Shown here: in pieces, positions 33,857 to 41,839 of the stretch
Numbering within the stretch: position 1 is the stretch's first letter
Layout of the letters: each line of letters starts with the position of its first letter
NCBI GenBank assembly: GCA_900318795.1
Contig: ONLU01000018.1
Location: forward strand, 1-45,658
DNA length: 45,658 nt
Direction of reading: 5' to 3'
From: an uncultured Prevotellaceae bacterium
Lineage (GTDB): Bacteria; Bacteroidota; Bacteroidia; Bacteroidales; Bacteroidaceae
Translations under genes and position numbers: made by a program
The notes under the pieces: model-generated
Told to the model about the DNA's origin: nothing
What the model saw: only the letters and a program-made list of their open reading frames with translations
The model's database searches: none

Positions 33857-34795
33857 CTATTTATCGTCTTTTATTTCGTCTGTACTATTTTTGCCTAACA
33901 CTACCCATTTACCCCCCATCTGAGGTTTGGCACAGCCACAGGGACTGCTGTGCATGGCGTGTTTGTAGTTACACACCCATGCCAGACGCACACCCACAGG
34001 CTTGCTGGCCATCGCATAGTTGCGAGCCTTGGCTGGCGAGGCAGACACCGGTACGGACAACTTATCCAAAATAGTCGAAAGCATCCTGATCTTCGCTGCT
34101 TTTTGCTCTTCCAACTCTTCCTTGGTCATACGTTTCGACTCCACCTTGGGAACGACGGGATTCTCAACGCCCTCGTCCTTGGCCAACAGAGTCAGGACTC
34201 TTTCACGAAGTTTGATGTTCGCTTGTTCACGGATAATGTCACGTTCAGAATTATAGGGTAAGGCATTTTCGAGTTTTGAATAGTCCTGAACTATTTCCAT
34301 CAGTTCCTGATAGTCTGGATTCAACTGCAATTCTTTTACCAGCATACGGGCTTCTTCCGTCAGCGCCGTACCACACTTTTTGCAGAAAGCAAACTCGTTC
34401 AGCGAGTGGCAGGTAGGACATATCAAGCCTCCTTGCGGGCTACCGCACTCAGGGCAATAAGCCTCGTGGCCCGACAAATGAGCTCCGCAGAAGGAGCAAA
34501 CATCTTTCTTAATGTAACGATGGCAAACTTCACAGTAGTCGGCATCAGGATCCATTTCTGCGCCACAATACGGGCACACGGCTTTGTCGATGGGTTGTCC
34601 ACACTGGTAACAAAACATTGCTTCTGGGTCGTTAATGGTTCCGCAAAACGGGCAGACCTTACCGGATGCCTGTTGCTGCAACTGCTGTTGCTGCATGGGC
34701 TGGTCGTCACGCTGAAGCGACGATTCCCGCTGCATCATCTGCGGACGGACGGTACGCTGCGTCTTTTCGTAGTTAGGATTATTGTCGTTGTTCAT
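33857..34795 (-). CDS. Protein with four tandem zinc ribbons
   Basis: The 312-residue protein starts with a Gln/Asn-rich tail containing QRTVRPQMMQRESS. Four zinc ribbons follow between about residues 45 and 150: CPFC/CYQC, CPYC/CEVC, CSFC/CPEC and CPTC/CKKC. A helical region of about 100 residues (LVKELQLNPDYQELMEIVQD, RDIIREQANIKLRERVLTLL, KRMTKEELEEQKAAKIRML) leads to a C-terminal block with YAMASKPVGVRLAWVCNYKH and SSPCGCAKPQMGGKWVVLG. No catalytic site is recognisable; it may be an adaptor or scaffold and a kinase substrate. It is the first gene of the operon, with its own promoter 23-51 bases upstream. Confidence 0.9.
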   Translation of the reverse strand: MNNDNNPNYEKTQRTVRPQMMQRESSLQRDDQPMQQQQLQQQASGKVCPFCGTINDPEAMFCYQCGQPIDKAVCPYCGAEMDPDADYCEVCHRYIKKDVCSFCGAHLSGHEAYCPECGSPQGGLICPTCHSLNEFAFCKKCGTALTEEARMLVKELQLNPDYQELMEIVQDYSKLENALPYNSERDIIREQANIKLRERVLTLLAKDEGVENPVVPKVESKRMTKEELEEQKAAKIRMLSTILDKLSVPVSASPAKARNYAMASKPVGVRLAWVCNYKHAMHSSPCGCAKPQMGGKWVVLGKNSTDEIKDDK

Positions 34796-34817
34796 ATTGC
34801 TGCAGTAATAATTTCTG

Positions 34818-34846
34818 CAAAGTTAACAAAATTATTTTAATCGCAA
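34818..34846 (-). promoter_or_regulatory. Promoter of the zinc-ribbon/kinase/AAA+ operon
   Basis: TTG (34844-34846 on the minus strand), 18 bases, then TAACTTTG (34818-34825). The start is predicted near 34812. It lies just downstream of the pepO terminator, so the operon should be expressed independently. Confidence 0.55.
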
Positions 34847-34847
34847 T

Positions 34848-34887
34848 AAAAAACCGCCGTAAATTTAAATTTACGACGGCATTTTTT
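34848..34887 (-). terminator. Bidirectional-looking terminator after pepO
   Basis: A stem of 13 bp with one mismatch (34854-34880), centred on a fully palindromic AAATTTAAATTT core, is flanked by six A residues on the left and six T residues on the right. On the minus strand it ends the ABC-F/pepO transcript about 25 bases past the stop. Confidence 0.8.
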
Positions 34888-34905
34888 CGCATTTTCCCTC
34901 ATTTT

Positions 34906-36933
34906 TTACCACAAGGGCAATCTTTCAGACTTGGGGATAAACATTTTGTCACCATCCTTGACCCCGAAAGCATCGTACCACATGTCTATGTGTGGCAGGG
35001 CCCCATTCACGCGCCAGCGACCCAGCGAGTGAGGATCGCTCTTGGTGCGGTTGCGTATCTCGGCCTCTGTGACATTTCCCGCCCACACACCGGCATAGGC
35101 CAGGAAGAAGCGCTGGTCACCGGTCAGTCCGTCAATGACGGGCAGCGGATGGCGCTTGGTGGCATTCTTATAGGCATACCATGCCACCTGCAGGCCGCCG
35201 TGGTCTGCCAGGTTTTCACCCAGCGTCAGACGACCGTTGGCATTCAGGTCAGGCAGCACCTTGATGCGCGAGAAGAAATCGGCATACTTGTCTGTGCGTG
35301 CTATAAAGTTTTTTCCATCGCTTTCCTTCCACCAGTCGTGCATGTTTCCATCCTTGTCGTAGCGACGGCCCTGGTCATCAAAGCCGTGCGTCATCTCATG
35401 ACCGATTACGACACCGATAGCACCATAGTTGAAGGCGTCGTCAGCCGTTGGGTCAAAGAACGGAACTTGCAATATACCAGCAGGAAAGCAAATTTCGTTA
35501 GTGGTTGGGTTATAGTAGGCATTGACCGTCTGTGGAGTCATGTACCAGTCGTCACGATCCACTGGTTTTCCTGCCGTGTGGTCTATGTGCCACTCCAGTT
35601 GCCAGCGGTGGCATTCCCGCATATTCTCATAGTAAGTTTTTTTCGCATCAATGGCCAAGCGTGACATGTCCTTCCAGCGGTCAGGATATCCTATTTTGAC
35701 ATAGAACGTATTCAGCTTTAGCAGGGCATTGACCTTGGTCGAGTCGTCCATCCAGTCCTGGGCAGCTATGCGCTCACCCAAGGCTACTTTCAGATTATCC
35801 ACCAGCGTCTTCATGCGCTCCTTGGAAGAAGCGGGGAAGTACTTCTGGACATAGATTCTGCCAAGCGCCTCACCCATGACGCCCTGCACCTGATTGGTGG
35901 CACGACGCCACAGCGGGTGGTCTTCCTTGCGGCCTGAGAGCACCTTGCCGTAGAACTCAAAAGCCGTGGCACGTACAGCGTCATTCAGCGTGCCGGCAGC
36001 ACCGTCTATGACGCCCCACTCCATCACGTCACGGTATTCTGCTGCGGTCATGGCTGCAAAAATCTTGTCTGCCGCCTCCATGAATGCCGGCTGGCCGACC
36101 ACCATTTCCTGGATGTACTCGCTTTTGATGCCTGAGGCATTGACCTGCTTTTCCAGCTGGAAGTGTGGATAGCGGCTATTGAATTCCTGCAGCGTCATCT
36201 TGTTGTAATTGGCTATGGGGTCGCGCAGTTCGGTTCTCGACTTGGACACCTTGGCCAGTGCCGTCTCTATCTTCATGATGTTCTTCATCTTCTTCTCTGC
36301 TGCACTTTTCTTGTAGCCGAAAAGCTGGAACATGTTGACGATATACTGCTGGTATGCCTTACGGATCTTGACGGTCGCCTCGTCGTTTTCCACGTAGTAG
36401 TCTTTCTGGCCCAGCGTAAGTCCGCCCTGGCTGATGTTCAGGATATTCTGCGTAGCGTTCTTCTCGTCGGCACCAATGTAGGAGTTGTAGAACTCCTCAT
36501 CACCGTAAGGAGCCATTTCCAACTGTATCTTAAACAGCTGTTCCTTGGTTTTGGCAGCCTCCAGTTTCTTCAACAGGGGCATTACGGGGTTCAGCCCGTC
36601 CTTCTCCCTGCGGGTGGAGTCCATAGCCAGCTTGTAGAGGTCACTCAGTTTCTGCTCTACGGAACCTTTCGGGTAGCTGTTCTCCTGCAATTCCTTCAAG
36701 ATACCGTTGATACGCTTGTTGTTGTCTTCGGCCAGACGGTCGAAACTGCCATAACGCGAATAGGCTGCAGGCAGCGGATTGTTCTTCATCCAGCCACCGC
36801 AGGCATACTGATAGAAGTCGTCGGCAGGCCGCACACTGGTATCAAGGTCATTAAGACTGATACCCGAGCGCAACTGTGCTGATGCTGTAATAGCCATTGT
36901 AGCTGATACCATCATCGTTAAAAGTTTTTTCAT
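34906..36933 (-). CDS. pepO: M13 family zinc metallopeptidase (PepO-like)
   Basis: The 675-residue precursor has a signal peptide (MKKLLTMMVSATMAITASAQ), so it should act in the periplasm or be exported. The neprilysin-type N-terminal domain starts RPADDFYQYACGGWMKNNPLP. The zinc site is HEMTH at residues 512-516 inside VIGHEMTHGFDDQGRRYD, with the third ligand in LGENLADHGGL. NAYYNPTTNEICFPAGIL precedes the zinc site, and the protein ends IPKSERLPLW, close to the usual M13 C-terminus. It lies 12 bases after the ABC-F gene and is followed by a strong terminator. It probably degrades small peptides. Confidence 0.95.
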   Translation of the reverse strand: MKKLLTMMVSATMAITASAQLRSGISLNDLDTSVRPADDFYQYACGGWMKNNPLPAAYSRYGSFDRLAEDNNKRINGILKELQENSYPKGSVEQKLSDLYKLAMDSTRREKDGLNPVMPLLKKLEAAKTKEQLFKIQLEMAPYGDEEFYNSYIGADEKNATQNILNISQGGLTLGQKDYYVENDEATVKIRKAYQQYIVNMFQLFGYKKSAAEKKMKNIMKIETALAKVSKSRTELRDPIANYNKMTLQEFNSRYPHFQLEKQVNASGIKSEYIQEMVVGQPAFMEAADKIFAAMTAAEYRDVMEWGVIDGAAGTLNDAVRATAFEFYGKVLSGRKEDHPLWRRATNQVQGVMGEALGRIYVQKYFPASSKERMKTLVDNLKVALGERIAAQDWMDDSTKVNALLKLNTFYVKIGYPDRWKDMSRLAIDAKKTYYENMRECHRWQLEWHIDHTAGKPVDRDDWYMTPQTVNAYYNPTTNEICFPAGILQVPFFDPTADDAFNYGAIGVVIGHEMTHGFDDQGRRYDKDGNMHDWWKESDGKNFIARTDKYADFFSRIKVLPDLNANGRLTLGENLADHGGLQVAWYAYKNATKRHPLPVIDGLTGDQRFFLAYAGVWAGNVTEAEIRNRTKSDPHSLGRWRVNGALPHIDMWYDAFGVKDGDKMFIPKSERLPLW

Positions 36934-36945
36934 GTTCTTATTGTT

Positions 36946-38901
36946 TTAAAGTGTCGATAATTGTTCCAATTCTTCCGAGAACCGCTCCCACCGTTCCACC
37001 TCTTCATCCAGCGATTTCTTGGTGGTCGTATACTCGGTCACAAACTCCATGTTCGAAGCGTTCTCAGGCTTCATCAACAGGTCGTCGAGTTCTTTCAGCC
37101 GCCGTTCCATGTCATTAATCTTACGCTCCGACTCCTCAACGGCCTTTTCTGCCTTGCGCAACTGTTTTTGTTTCTCCTTGTGCTCGGCATAGTTCTGAGC
37201 CTTCGGGGCACTCTGAGCCTTCGGAGCACTCTGAGCATTCTGATTATTCTGACTATTCTGATTATTCTGGGCGCTTTGCAACTGGGAGAGGTCGGTCAGA
37301 TTCCTGGACTGCAGGAAGTCGTAGATGCCGCCAAGATGTTCGCGGACTCTGCCCCCTCCGAACTCATACACCTTGCTGACCAGTCCGTCCAAGAACTCAC
37401 GGTCGTGCGAGACGATGATGGCTGTTCCGTCGAAGGCACGTATAGCCTCCTTCAGCACATCCTTTGATGCCATGTCCAGATGGTTTGTAGGCTCGTCGAG
37501 AATCAGCAGGTTGACGGGCTCCAGCAGCAGTCGTATCATGGCCAGTCGGCTCCGCTCGCCGCCACTCAGCACCTTCACCTTTTTGTCTGAGGCTTCTCCT
37601 CCGAACATAAAGGCCCCCAGGATATCGTTGATGCGCAGGCGAATCTCGCCCTTGGCCACATGGTCTATGGTCTGGAACACCGTCAGGCTCTCGTCCAGCA
37701 GCTGTGCCTGATTCTGGGCAAAATAGCCTATCTGCACATTGTGGCCGATCTTCAGGTGACCGTCAAAGGGTATCTCGCCCATGATACATTTCACCAGCGT
37801 AGACTTTCCTTCGCCGTTCTTTCCCACAAAGGCCACTTTCTCGCCGCGCTTGATGGTCAGTGTCACCTGGTCAAACACCCTGTGGGCACCATAGTCTTTC
37901 CTGACGTCCTCGCAGATGACGGGATAGTCACCTGAACGGAGACAGGGGGGAAACTTCAGGTGCATGGCCGAGTTGTCCACCTCGTCCACTTCTATGGGCA
38001 CCATTTTCTCCAGCTGCTTGATCTTCTGCTGCACTTGCACAGCCTTGGTGGCCTGATAGCGGAAGCGCTCTATAAACTGGCGCATGTCGGCCATCTCTTT
38101 CTGCTGGTTTTCGTAGGCCCGCTGCTGTTGTTCACGGCGTTCCTGCCGCAGCACCACATACTCGTTGTACTTGACCTTGTAGTCTACGATTCGGCCGCAC
38201 GAGATTTCCAGGGTACGGTTCGACACGTTATTGATGAATGCCCGGTCGTGACTGACCAGCACCACAGCACTCGACGACTGGGCGAGAAACTGCTCCAGCC
38301 ACTGTATGGACTCGATGTCCAGATGGTTGGTAGGCTCGTCCAGCAACAGGACGTCGGGCTTCTGCAACAGGATCTTGGCCAGCTCTATACGCATGCGCCA
38401 GCCCCCCGAGAACTCACTGGTCGGACGGTCAAAGTCCGAACGGCTGAAGCCCAGGCCGACCAGCGTGCGCTCCAACTCTGCCTCACAACCTTCGGCACCC
38501 ATCATCTGGTAGCGCTCATGCTCCTGGGTAAAGCGCTCCACAAGAGCCATGTAGTCCTCACTCTCGTAGTCAGTACGCTCACTCAGCTGACGGTTCAGCG
38601 CGTCTATACGCTCCTTCATCTTCGTCACGTCGGCAAAAGCCTTCTGTGCTTCCTCTCGTACGGTGGTGTCATCCTGCAGCACCATCACCTGTGGCAGATA
38701 GCCTATGGTGGTGTCATGGGGCACGCTGACGGTGCCGCTTGTGGGTTGCTGCTTCCCACAGAGTATTTTCAGCAAGGTGGATTTTCCTGCGCCGTTCTTG
38801 CCCACCAGGGCTATACGGTCCCTGTCGTTCACCACGAAACTCGCGTCGGTGAACAAAGGCTTCACGCCAAATTCCACATGCAGTGATTCTACAGATATCA
38901 T
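36946..38901 (-). CDS. ABC-F family ATPase (Uup/EttA-like ribosome-associated protein)
   Basis: Two ABC domains lie in one soluble chain of 651 residues without membrane segments. Domain 1 has GKNGAGKSTLLK, EFSGGWRMRIELAK and LLLDEPTNHLDIES; domain 2 has GKNGEGKSTLVK, LSGGERSRLAMIRLL and LILDEPTNHLDMAS. The inter-domain linker is the ABC-F P-site tRNA-interaction motif region (RQERREQQQRAYENQQKE and following residues). After domain 2 comes a Gln/Asn/Ala-Pro low-complexity stretch (about residues 543-570) and a C-terminal coiled coil as in Uup. ABC-F proteins act on ribosomes in translation or antibiotic protection; which of these applies cannot be told. Confidence 0.93.
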   Translation of the reverse strand: MISVESLHVEFGVKPLFTDASFVVNDRDRIALVGKNGAGKSTLLKILCGKQQPTSGTVSVPHDTTIGYLPQVMVLQDDTTVREEAQKAFADVTKMKERIDALNRQLSERTDYESEDYMALVERFTQEHERYQMMGAEGCEAELERTLVGLGFSRSDFDRPTSEFSGGWRMRIELAKILLQKPDVLLLDEPTNHLDIESIQWLEQFLAQSSSAVVLVSHDRAFINNVSNRTLEISCGRIVDYKVKYNEYVVLRQERREQQQRAYENQQKEMADMRQFIERFRYQATKAVQVQQKIKQLEKMVPIEVDEVDNSAMHLKFPPCLRSGDYPVICEDVRKDYGAHRVFDQVTLTIKRGEKVAFVGKNGEGKSTLVKCIMGEIPFDGHLKIGHNVQIGYFAQNQAQLLDESLTVFQTIDHVAKGEIRLRINDILGAFMFGGEASDKKVKVLSGGERSRLAMIRLLLEPVNLLILDEPTNHLDMASKDVLKEAIRAFDGTAIIVSHDREFLDGLVSKVYEFGGGRVREHLGGIYDFLQSRNLTDLSQLQSAQNNQNSQNNQNAQSAPKAQSAPKAQNYAEHKEKQKQLRKAEKAVEESERKINDMERRLKELDDLLMKPENASNMEFVTEYTTTKKSLDEEVERWERFSEELEQLSTL

Positions 38902-38925
38902 CTATACCTAATTTATATGAGGGCA

Positions 38926-38956
38926 CAAAGGTACGAAGAAACCTGCAAACTGCAAA
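38926..38956 (-). promoter_or_regulatory. Promoter of the ABC-F/pepO operon
   Basis: TTTG (38953-38956 on the minus strand), 19 bases, then TACCTTTG (38926-38933), giving a leader of about 20 bases. Confidence 0.6.
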
Positions 38957-38980
38957 ATTTATTCATAAATATTACGCTAC

Positions 38981-39685
38981 TTAGAACATCAGGAATTTCC
39001 GGATGCGGTTCTTGAGGCGGATTTTCCAAGGTTTTTTGCCGCCCGTCAGCTCGTCCAGCAGGAAATGCCCTGCCGACATCCTGGGGGCTACTGGCATCTT
39101 GTCTGTGGGCAGCAGGCATACCTGTTGGGCTGCCCACATCATGGCCTGCGAGAAGCGCCAGATGCCAAACGTCCGGAGCATCTGGGGCACGGACGAGCCG
39201 TCGCGGAACTTGCCCAGCGACTTTCCGTGCTCTTGCAACAGGGTAAAGCAGTCTACCACCGGTTTCAAGGTCAGCCTTCCGGCATGGAAATCCTCAAAGG
39301 CCTGCAACATCAGCAGGACGATACTCGCTGAAGGAACATACTGACGCTGGTCGCCTGCCTGCTCCGTCAGCGAACCTCCATTGCGCGCCAGCCAGCGTTC
39401 CACCAGCTGACGGCGCAGCGGATGGCTGATGGCTGGAATCTGCTGGGGCTCCTTCCCGCCCATGTCTGCCTCTTCGGCTTCTGCCATCCAGTCAATGCTT
39501 AGGTCTTGGGGAGCCCGCAACCCGAACTCGAACAGTTTGACGACACCCTGATAGCACAAGGCGGTCAGACCGTGCTTCTTTGACCATTCGTGCAACGTTT
39601 CCCACTCTTCGTTTGACGGTCCGCGGTCCAGACAGTCCAGTTGTCCGAGTGAAACCTGTATGAGTTCAAAAAACATTTTCTGCAT
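38981..39685 (-). CDS. Nucleotidyltransferase-family (NTP_transf_5-like) protein lacking the catalytic core
   Basis: The N-terminus MQKMFFELIQVSLGQLDCLD, with EWETLHEWSKKHGLTALCYQG, resembles the helical start of uncharacterised nucleotidyltransferases found in Bacteroidetes polysaccharide regions. The C-terminal half (LLMLQAFEDFHAGRLTLKPV, DCFTLLQEHG, FGIWRFSQAMMWAAQQV and HFLLDELTGGKKPWK) resembles their C-terminal helical domain. The middle part, where relatives of about 360-380 residues carry a GSRS-type motif and D-x-D metal ligands, is absent. A loop rich in Glu, Ala and Gln occupies the junction. I chose the ATG at 39685: the TTG at 39709 would coincide with the predicted transcription start. 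It is probably catalytically dead or a decayed gene. Confidence 0.6.
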   Translation of the reverse strand: MQKMFFELIQVSLGQLDCLDRGPSNEEWETLHEWSKKHGLTALCYQGVVKLFEFGLRAPQDLSIDWMAEAEEADMGGKEPQQIPAISHPLRRQLVERWLARNGGSLTEQAGDQRQYVPSASIVLLMLQAFEDFHAGRLTLKPVVDCFTLLQEHGKSLGKFRDGSSVPQMLRTFGIWRFSQAMMWAAQQVCLLPTDKMPVAPRMSAGHFLLDELTGGKKPWKIRLKNRIRKFLMF

Positions 39686-39716
39686 GTCAAAATCAGTTTT
39701 AGTTTCCAATTGACTG

Positions 39717-39748
39717 CAAATATACTGATTATTTTTTCATCGACCAAA
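39717..39748 (-). promoter_or_regulatory. Promoter of the nucleotidyltransferase-like gene
   Basis: TTTG (39745-39748 on the minus strand), exactly 20 bases, then TATATTTG (39717-39724). It is back to back with the ligA promoter, the two -33 boxes being 15 bases apart. Confidence 0.65.
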
Positions 39749-39763
39749 TAATTCGGCACTAAA

Positions 39764-39795
39764 TTTGGTTTATCGCCCTTTTCTTCGTACTTTTG
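39764..39795 (+). promoter_or_regulatory. Promoter of the ligA-like gene
   Basis: TTTG (39764-39767), exactly 20 bases, then TACTTTTG (39788-39795). The start is predicted near 39801, leaving a leader of about 17 bases before the ATG at 39818. Confidence 0.65.
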
Positions 39796-39817
39796 CATCA
39801 TCAAAATCAATGTGACT

Positions 39818-41839
39818 ATGCCTGAAGATAAGATACTACGCATGCAGCAACTCGTTTACGAGTTGAACGAAGCCTCTGACGCCTACTACAACGGACGTCC
39901 GGAGCGCATGACAGACTACGAGTGGGACCAGCGTTTCGACGAGCTCAAGCAGTTAGAGACCGAGACGGGCACCACCCTCCCCGACTCTCCCACCCAGAAG
40001 GTGAGCGAAGACACCACCCAGGGCCAGAAGGAAGAGCACGAGTACGCTGCTCTCTCGCTGGCCAAGACCAAGCTGCCCGAAGAATTGGTGAAGTGGGCTG
40101 AAGGGCGCCCCGTCTGGATATCCTGGAAACTCGACGGACTGACGCTGGTCGTCACCTACGACGACGGAAAACTGACGAAGATTGTCACCCGTGGCAACGG
40201 GCACATCGGCACCAACATCACCCATCTGCACAAGGCCATCAGCGGCATTCCGGCAACCATCAGCCATTCGGGCCATGTGGTCATTCGCGGCGAGGCAGTC
40301 ATCTCGTACGACGATTTCGAGCGCTACCTCATGGAGAGCGGCGAGGACTATGCCAACCCGCGCAACCTGGCGTCGGGCTCGCTCAGCGTCAAGGACCCGC
40401 AGGACATCATGGACCGCCACATACGCTGGATACCTTTCACACTGGTGCATACCGACCAGCCCATCAACTCCTGGGGCGAGCGCATGCAGTGGCTCGACCA
40501 GCAAGGGTTCACCACCGTCGAGCGCCAGTATATTGACCACCCGGACGCCAATGCCGTCAACAGCGGCATCAATGCCTTCACCCAGCGAGTCACCTCCAAG
40601 CAGAACCCCTTCCCCGTCGACGGACTGGTAGTGTGCTACGACGATACGGCCTATGCCCAGACAGGCAGCGTCACGGGCCATCACGCCACCCGTGCCGGAC
40701 TGGCCTTCAAGTGGCAGGACGAGTCGGCACAGACGGTCCTGAAGGAGATAGAGTGGTCGTGTGCCGCCAGCACCATCTCGCCCGTGGCCGTCTTTGAACC
40801 CGTAGAGCTGGAAGGCACCACCGTCAAGCGGGCCTCGCTGTGCAACATCAGCGAGTGCGAGCGCTTGGGCATAGGCGGGCCTGGCACCCGGCTCAGCGTC
40901 ATCAAGGCCAACAAGATCATTCCCAAGGTCATCCAGGTCGTGGCCGGCGTGGGGACATTCTCCGTTCCCGACACCTGTCCGGTCTGTCACGCCCCTGCCG
41001 TCATCACCGAGAGCGAGGCCAGCGGCACCAGGACCCTCCACTGCACCAATGCCGACTGCCCCGCCAAACAGCTCAGGAAGTTTGCACGCTTCGTCTCCAA
41101 GGAAGGCATGAACATGGACGGCATCTCCGAACAGACACTCTCCAAGTTCATCAACCTCGGATGGGTCAGCGAGTATGCCGACCTCTACCAGTTGCGCACC
41201 CACATCCGCGACCTGGCGAGAATGGAGGGTTTTGGCGAGCGTTCGGCTTCCAACATCATGAACAGCATCGACCGCTCGCGCAAGGTCGAGGCTCACAGGC
41301 TGCTCTATGCCCTCAACATTCCCCTTTGCGGACTGGATGTCTGCAAACGGCTGCTCGCGGCTTATCCGCTGGAGCAGCTGGTCAGCGAGGCTGCAGGAGA
41401 CAGCACTGCCCCACTCGACCTCTTCGCCACACCGCAGGAGCCTCAGGACGTCTTCGCCCATGTGGCGGGCATCGGACCGGAGAAGTCTGCACAGTTCGTA
41501 CGCTGGTTCCGCGACCGCAAAAACCTGGAACGCTACAACAGGCTGGTGTCCCACCTGGAGATTGTCGCTGCCAGCATGGCTCCGTCGGGCGACCGCTGCC
41601 AGGGTCTGACGTTCGTCATTACGGGCGACGTCCATCACTACAAGAACCGCAACGAGCTCAAGGCCTACATCGAGTCGCAGGGCGGCAAGGTGGCCTCTGC
41701 CGTCAGCGGCAGCACCTCGTTCCTGATCAACAATGACGTCCATTCCACCTCCGGGAAGAACAAGAAGGCCCAGCAGCTGGGCATCCCCATCCTCTCGGAG
41801 GACGACTTCGTGGCGCGCTATACTGAACCCTCGGAATGA
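39818..41839 (+). CDS. ligA: NAD-dependent DNA ligase, divergent
   Basis: The complete LigA domain order is present in 673 residues: domain Ia (DAYYNGRPERMTDYEWDQRF, DSPTQ), the adenylation domain with the nucleophile Lys104 in WKLDGLTL, VTRGNGHIGTNITH, IRGEAVIS, YANPRNLASGSL and PVDGLVV, and the OB fold with SPVAVFEPVELEGTTVKRAS. A Cys4 zinc finger follows (CPVCHAPA, CTNADCPAKQ), then HhH repeats and a C-terminal BRCT domain (GLTFVITGDVHHYKNR). Several normally strict positions differ (KLDG for K-I/V-DG, SLAKTK for SLANAF, RGNG for RGDG). This may therefore be a second, specialised ligase rather than the housekeeping one. It overlaps the next gene by four bases. Confidence 0.88.
   Translation: MPEDKILRMQQLVYELNEASDAYYNGRPERMTDYEWDQRFDELKQLETETGTTLPDSPTQKVSEDTTQGQKEEHEYAALSLAKTKLPEELVKWAEGRPVWISWKLDGLTLVVTYDDGKLTKIVTRGNGHIGTNITHLHKAISGIPATISHSGHVVIRGEAVISYDDFERYLMESGEDYANPRNLASGSLSVKDPQDIMDRHIRWIPFTLVHTDQPINSWGERMQWLDQQGFTTVERQYIDHPDANAVNSGINAFTQRVTSKQNPFPVDGLVVCYDDTAYAQTGSVTGHHATRAGLAFKWQDESAQTVLKEIEWSCAASTISPVAVFEPVELEGTTVKRASLCNISECERLGIGGPGTRLSVIKANKIIPKVIQVVAGVGTFSVPDTCPVCHAPAVITESEASGTRTLHCTNADCPAKQLRKFARFVSKEGMNMDGISEQTLSKFINLGWVSEYADLYQLRTHIRDLARMEGFGERSASNIMNSIDRSRKVEAHRLLYALNIPLCGLDVCKRLLAAYPLEQLVSEAAGDSTAPLDLFATPQEPQDVFAHVAGIGPEKSAQFVRWFRDRKNLERYNRLVSHLEIVAASMAPSGDRCQGLTFVITGDVHHYKNRNELKAYIESQGGKVASAVSGSTSFLINNDVHSTSGKNKKAQQLGIPILSEDDFVARYTEPSE

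Noticed and set aside
26231-34795. Type VI or type VII secretion cluster
   Set aside because: The kinase/FHA/PP2C set and EccA-like AAA+ modules recall their regulators, but no sheath, baseplate, VgrG, EssC or WXG100 gene is in the window.
39953-41743. 596-codon minus-strand open frame opposite the DNA ligase
   Set aside because: It mirrors a GC-rich coding gene whose domains are all recognisable; the antisense translation has no family motifs and no promoter.
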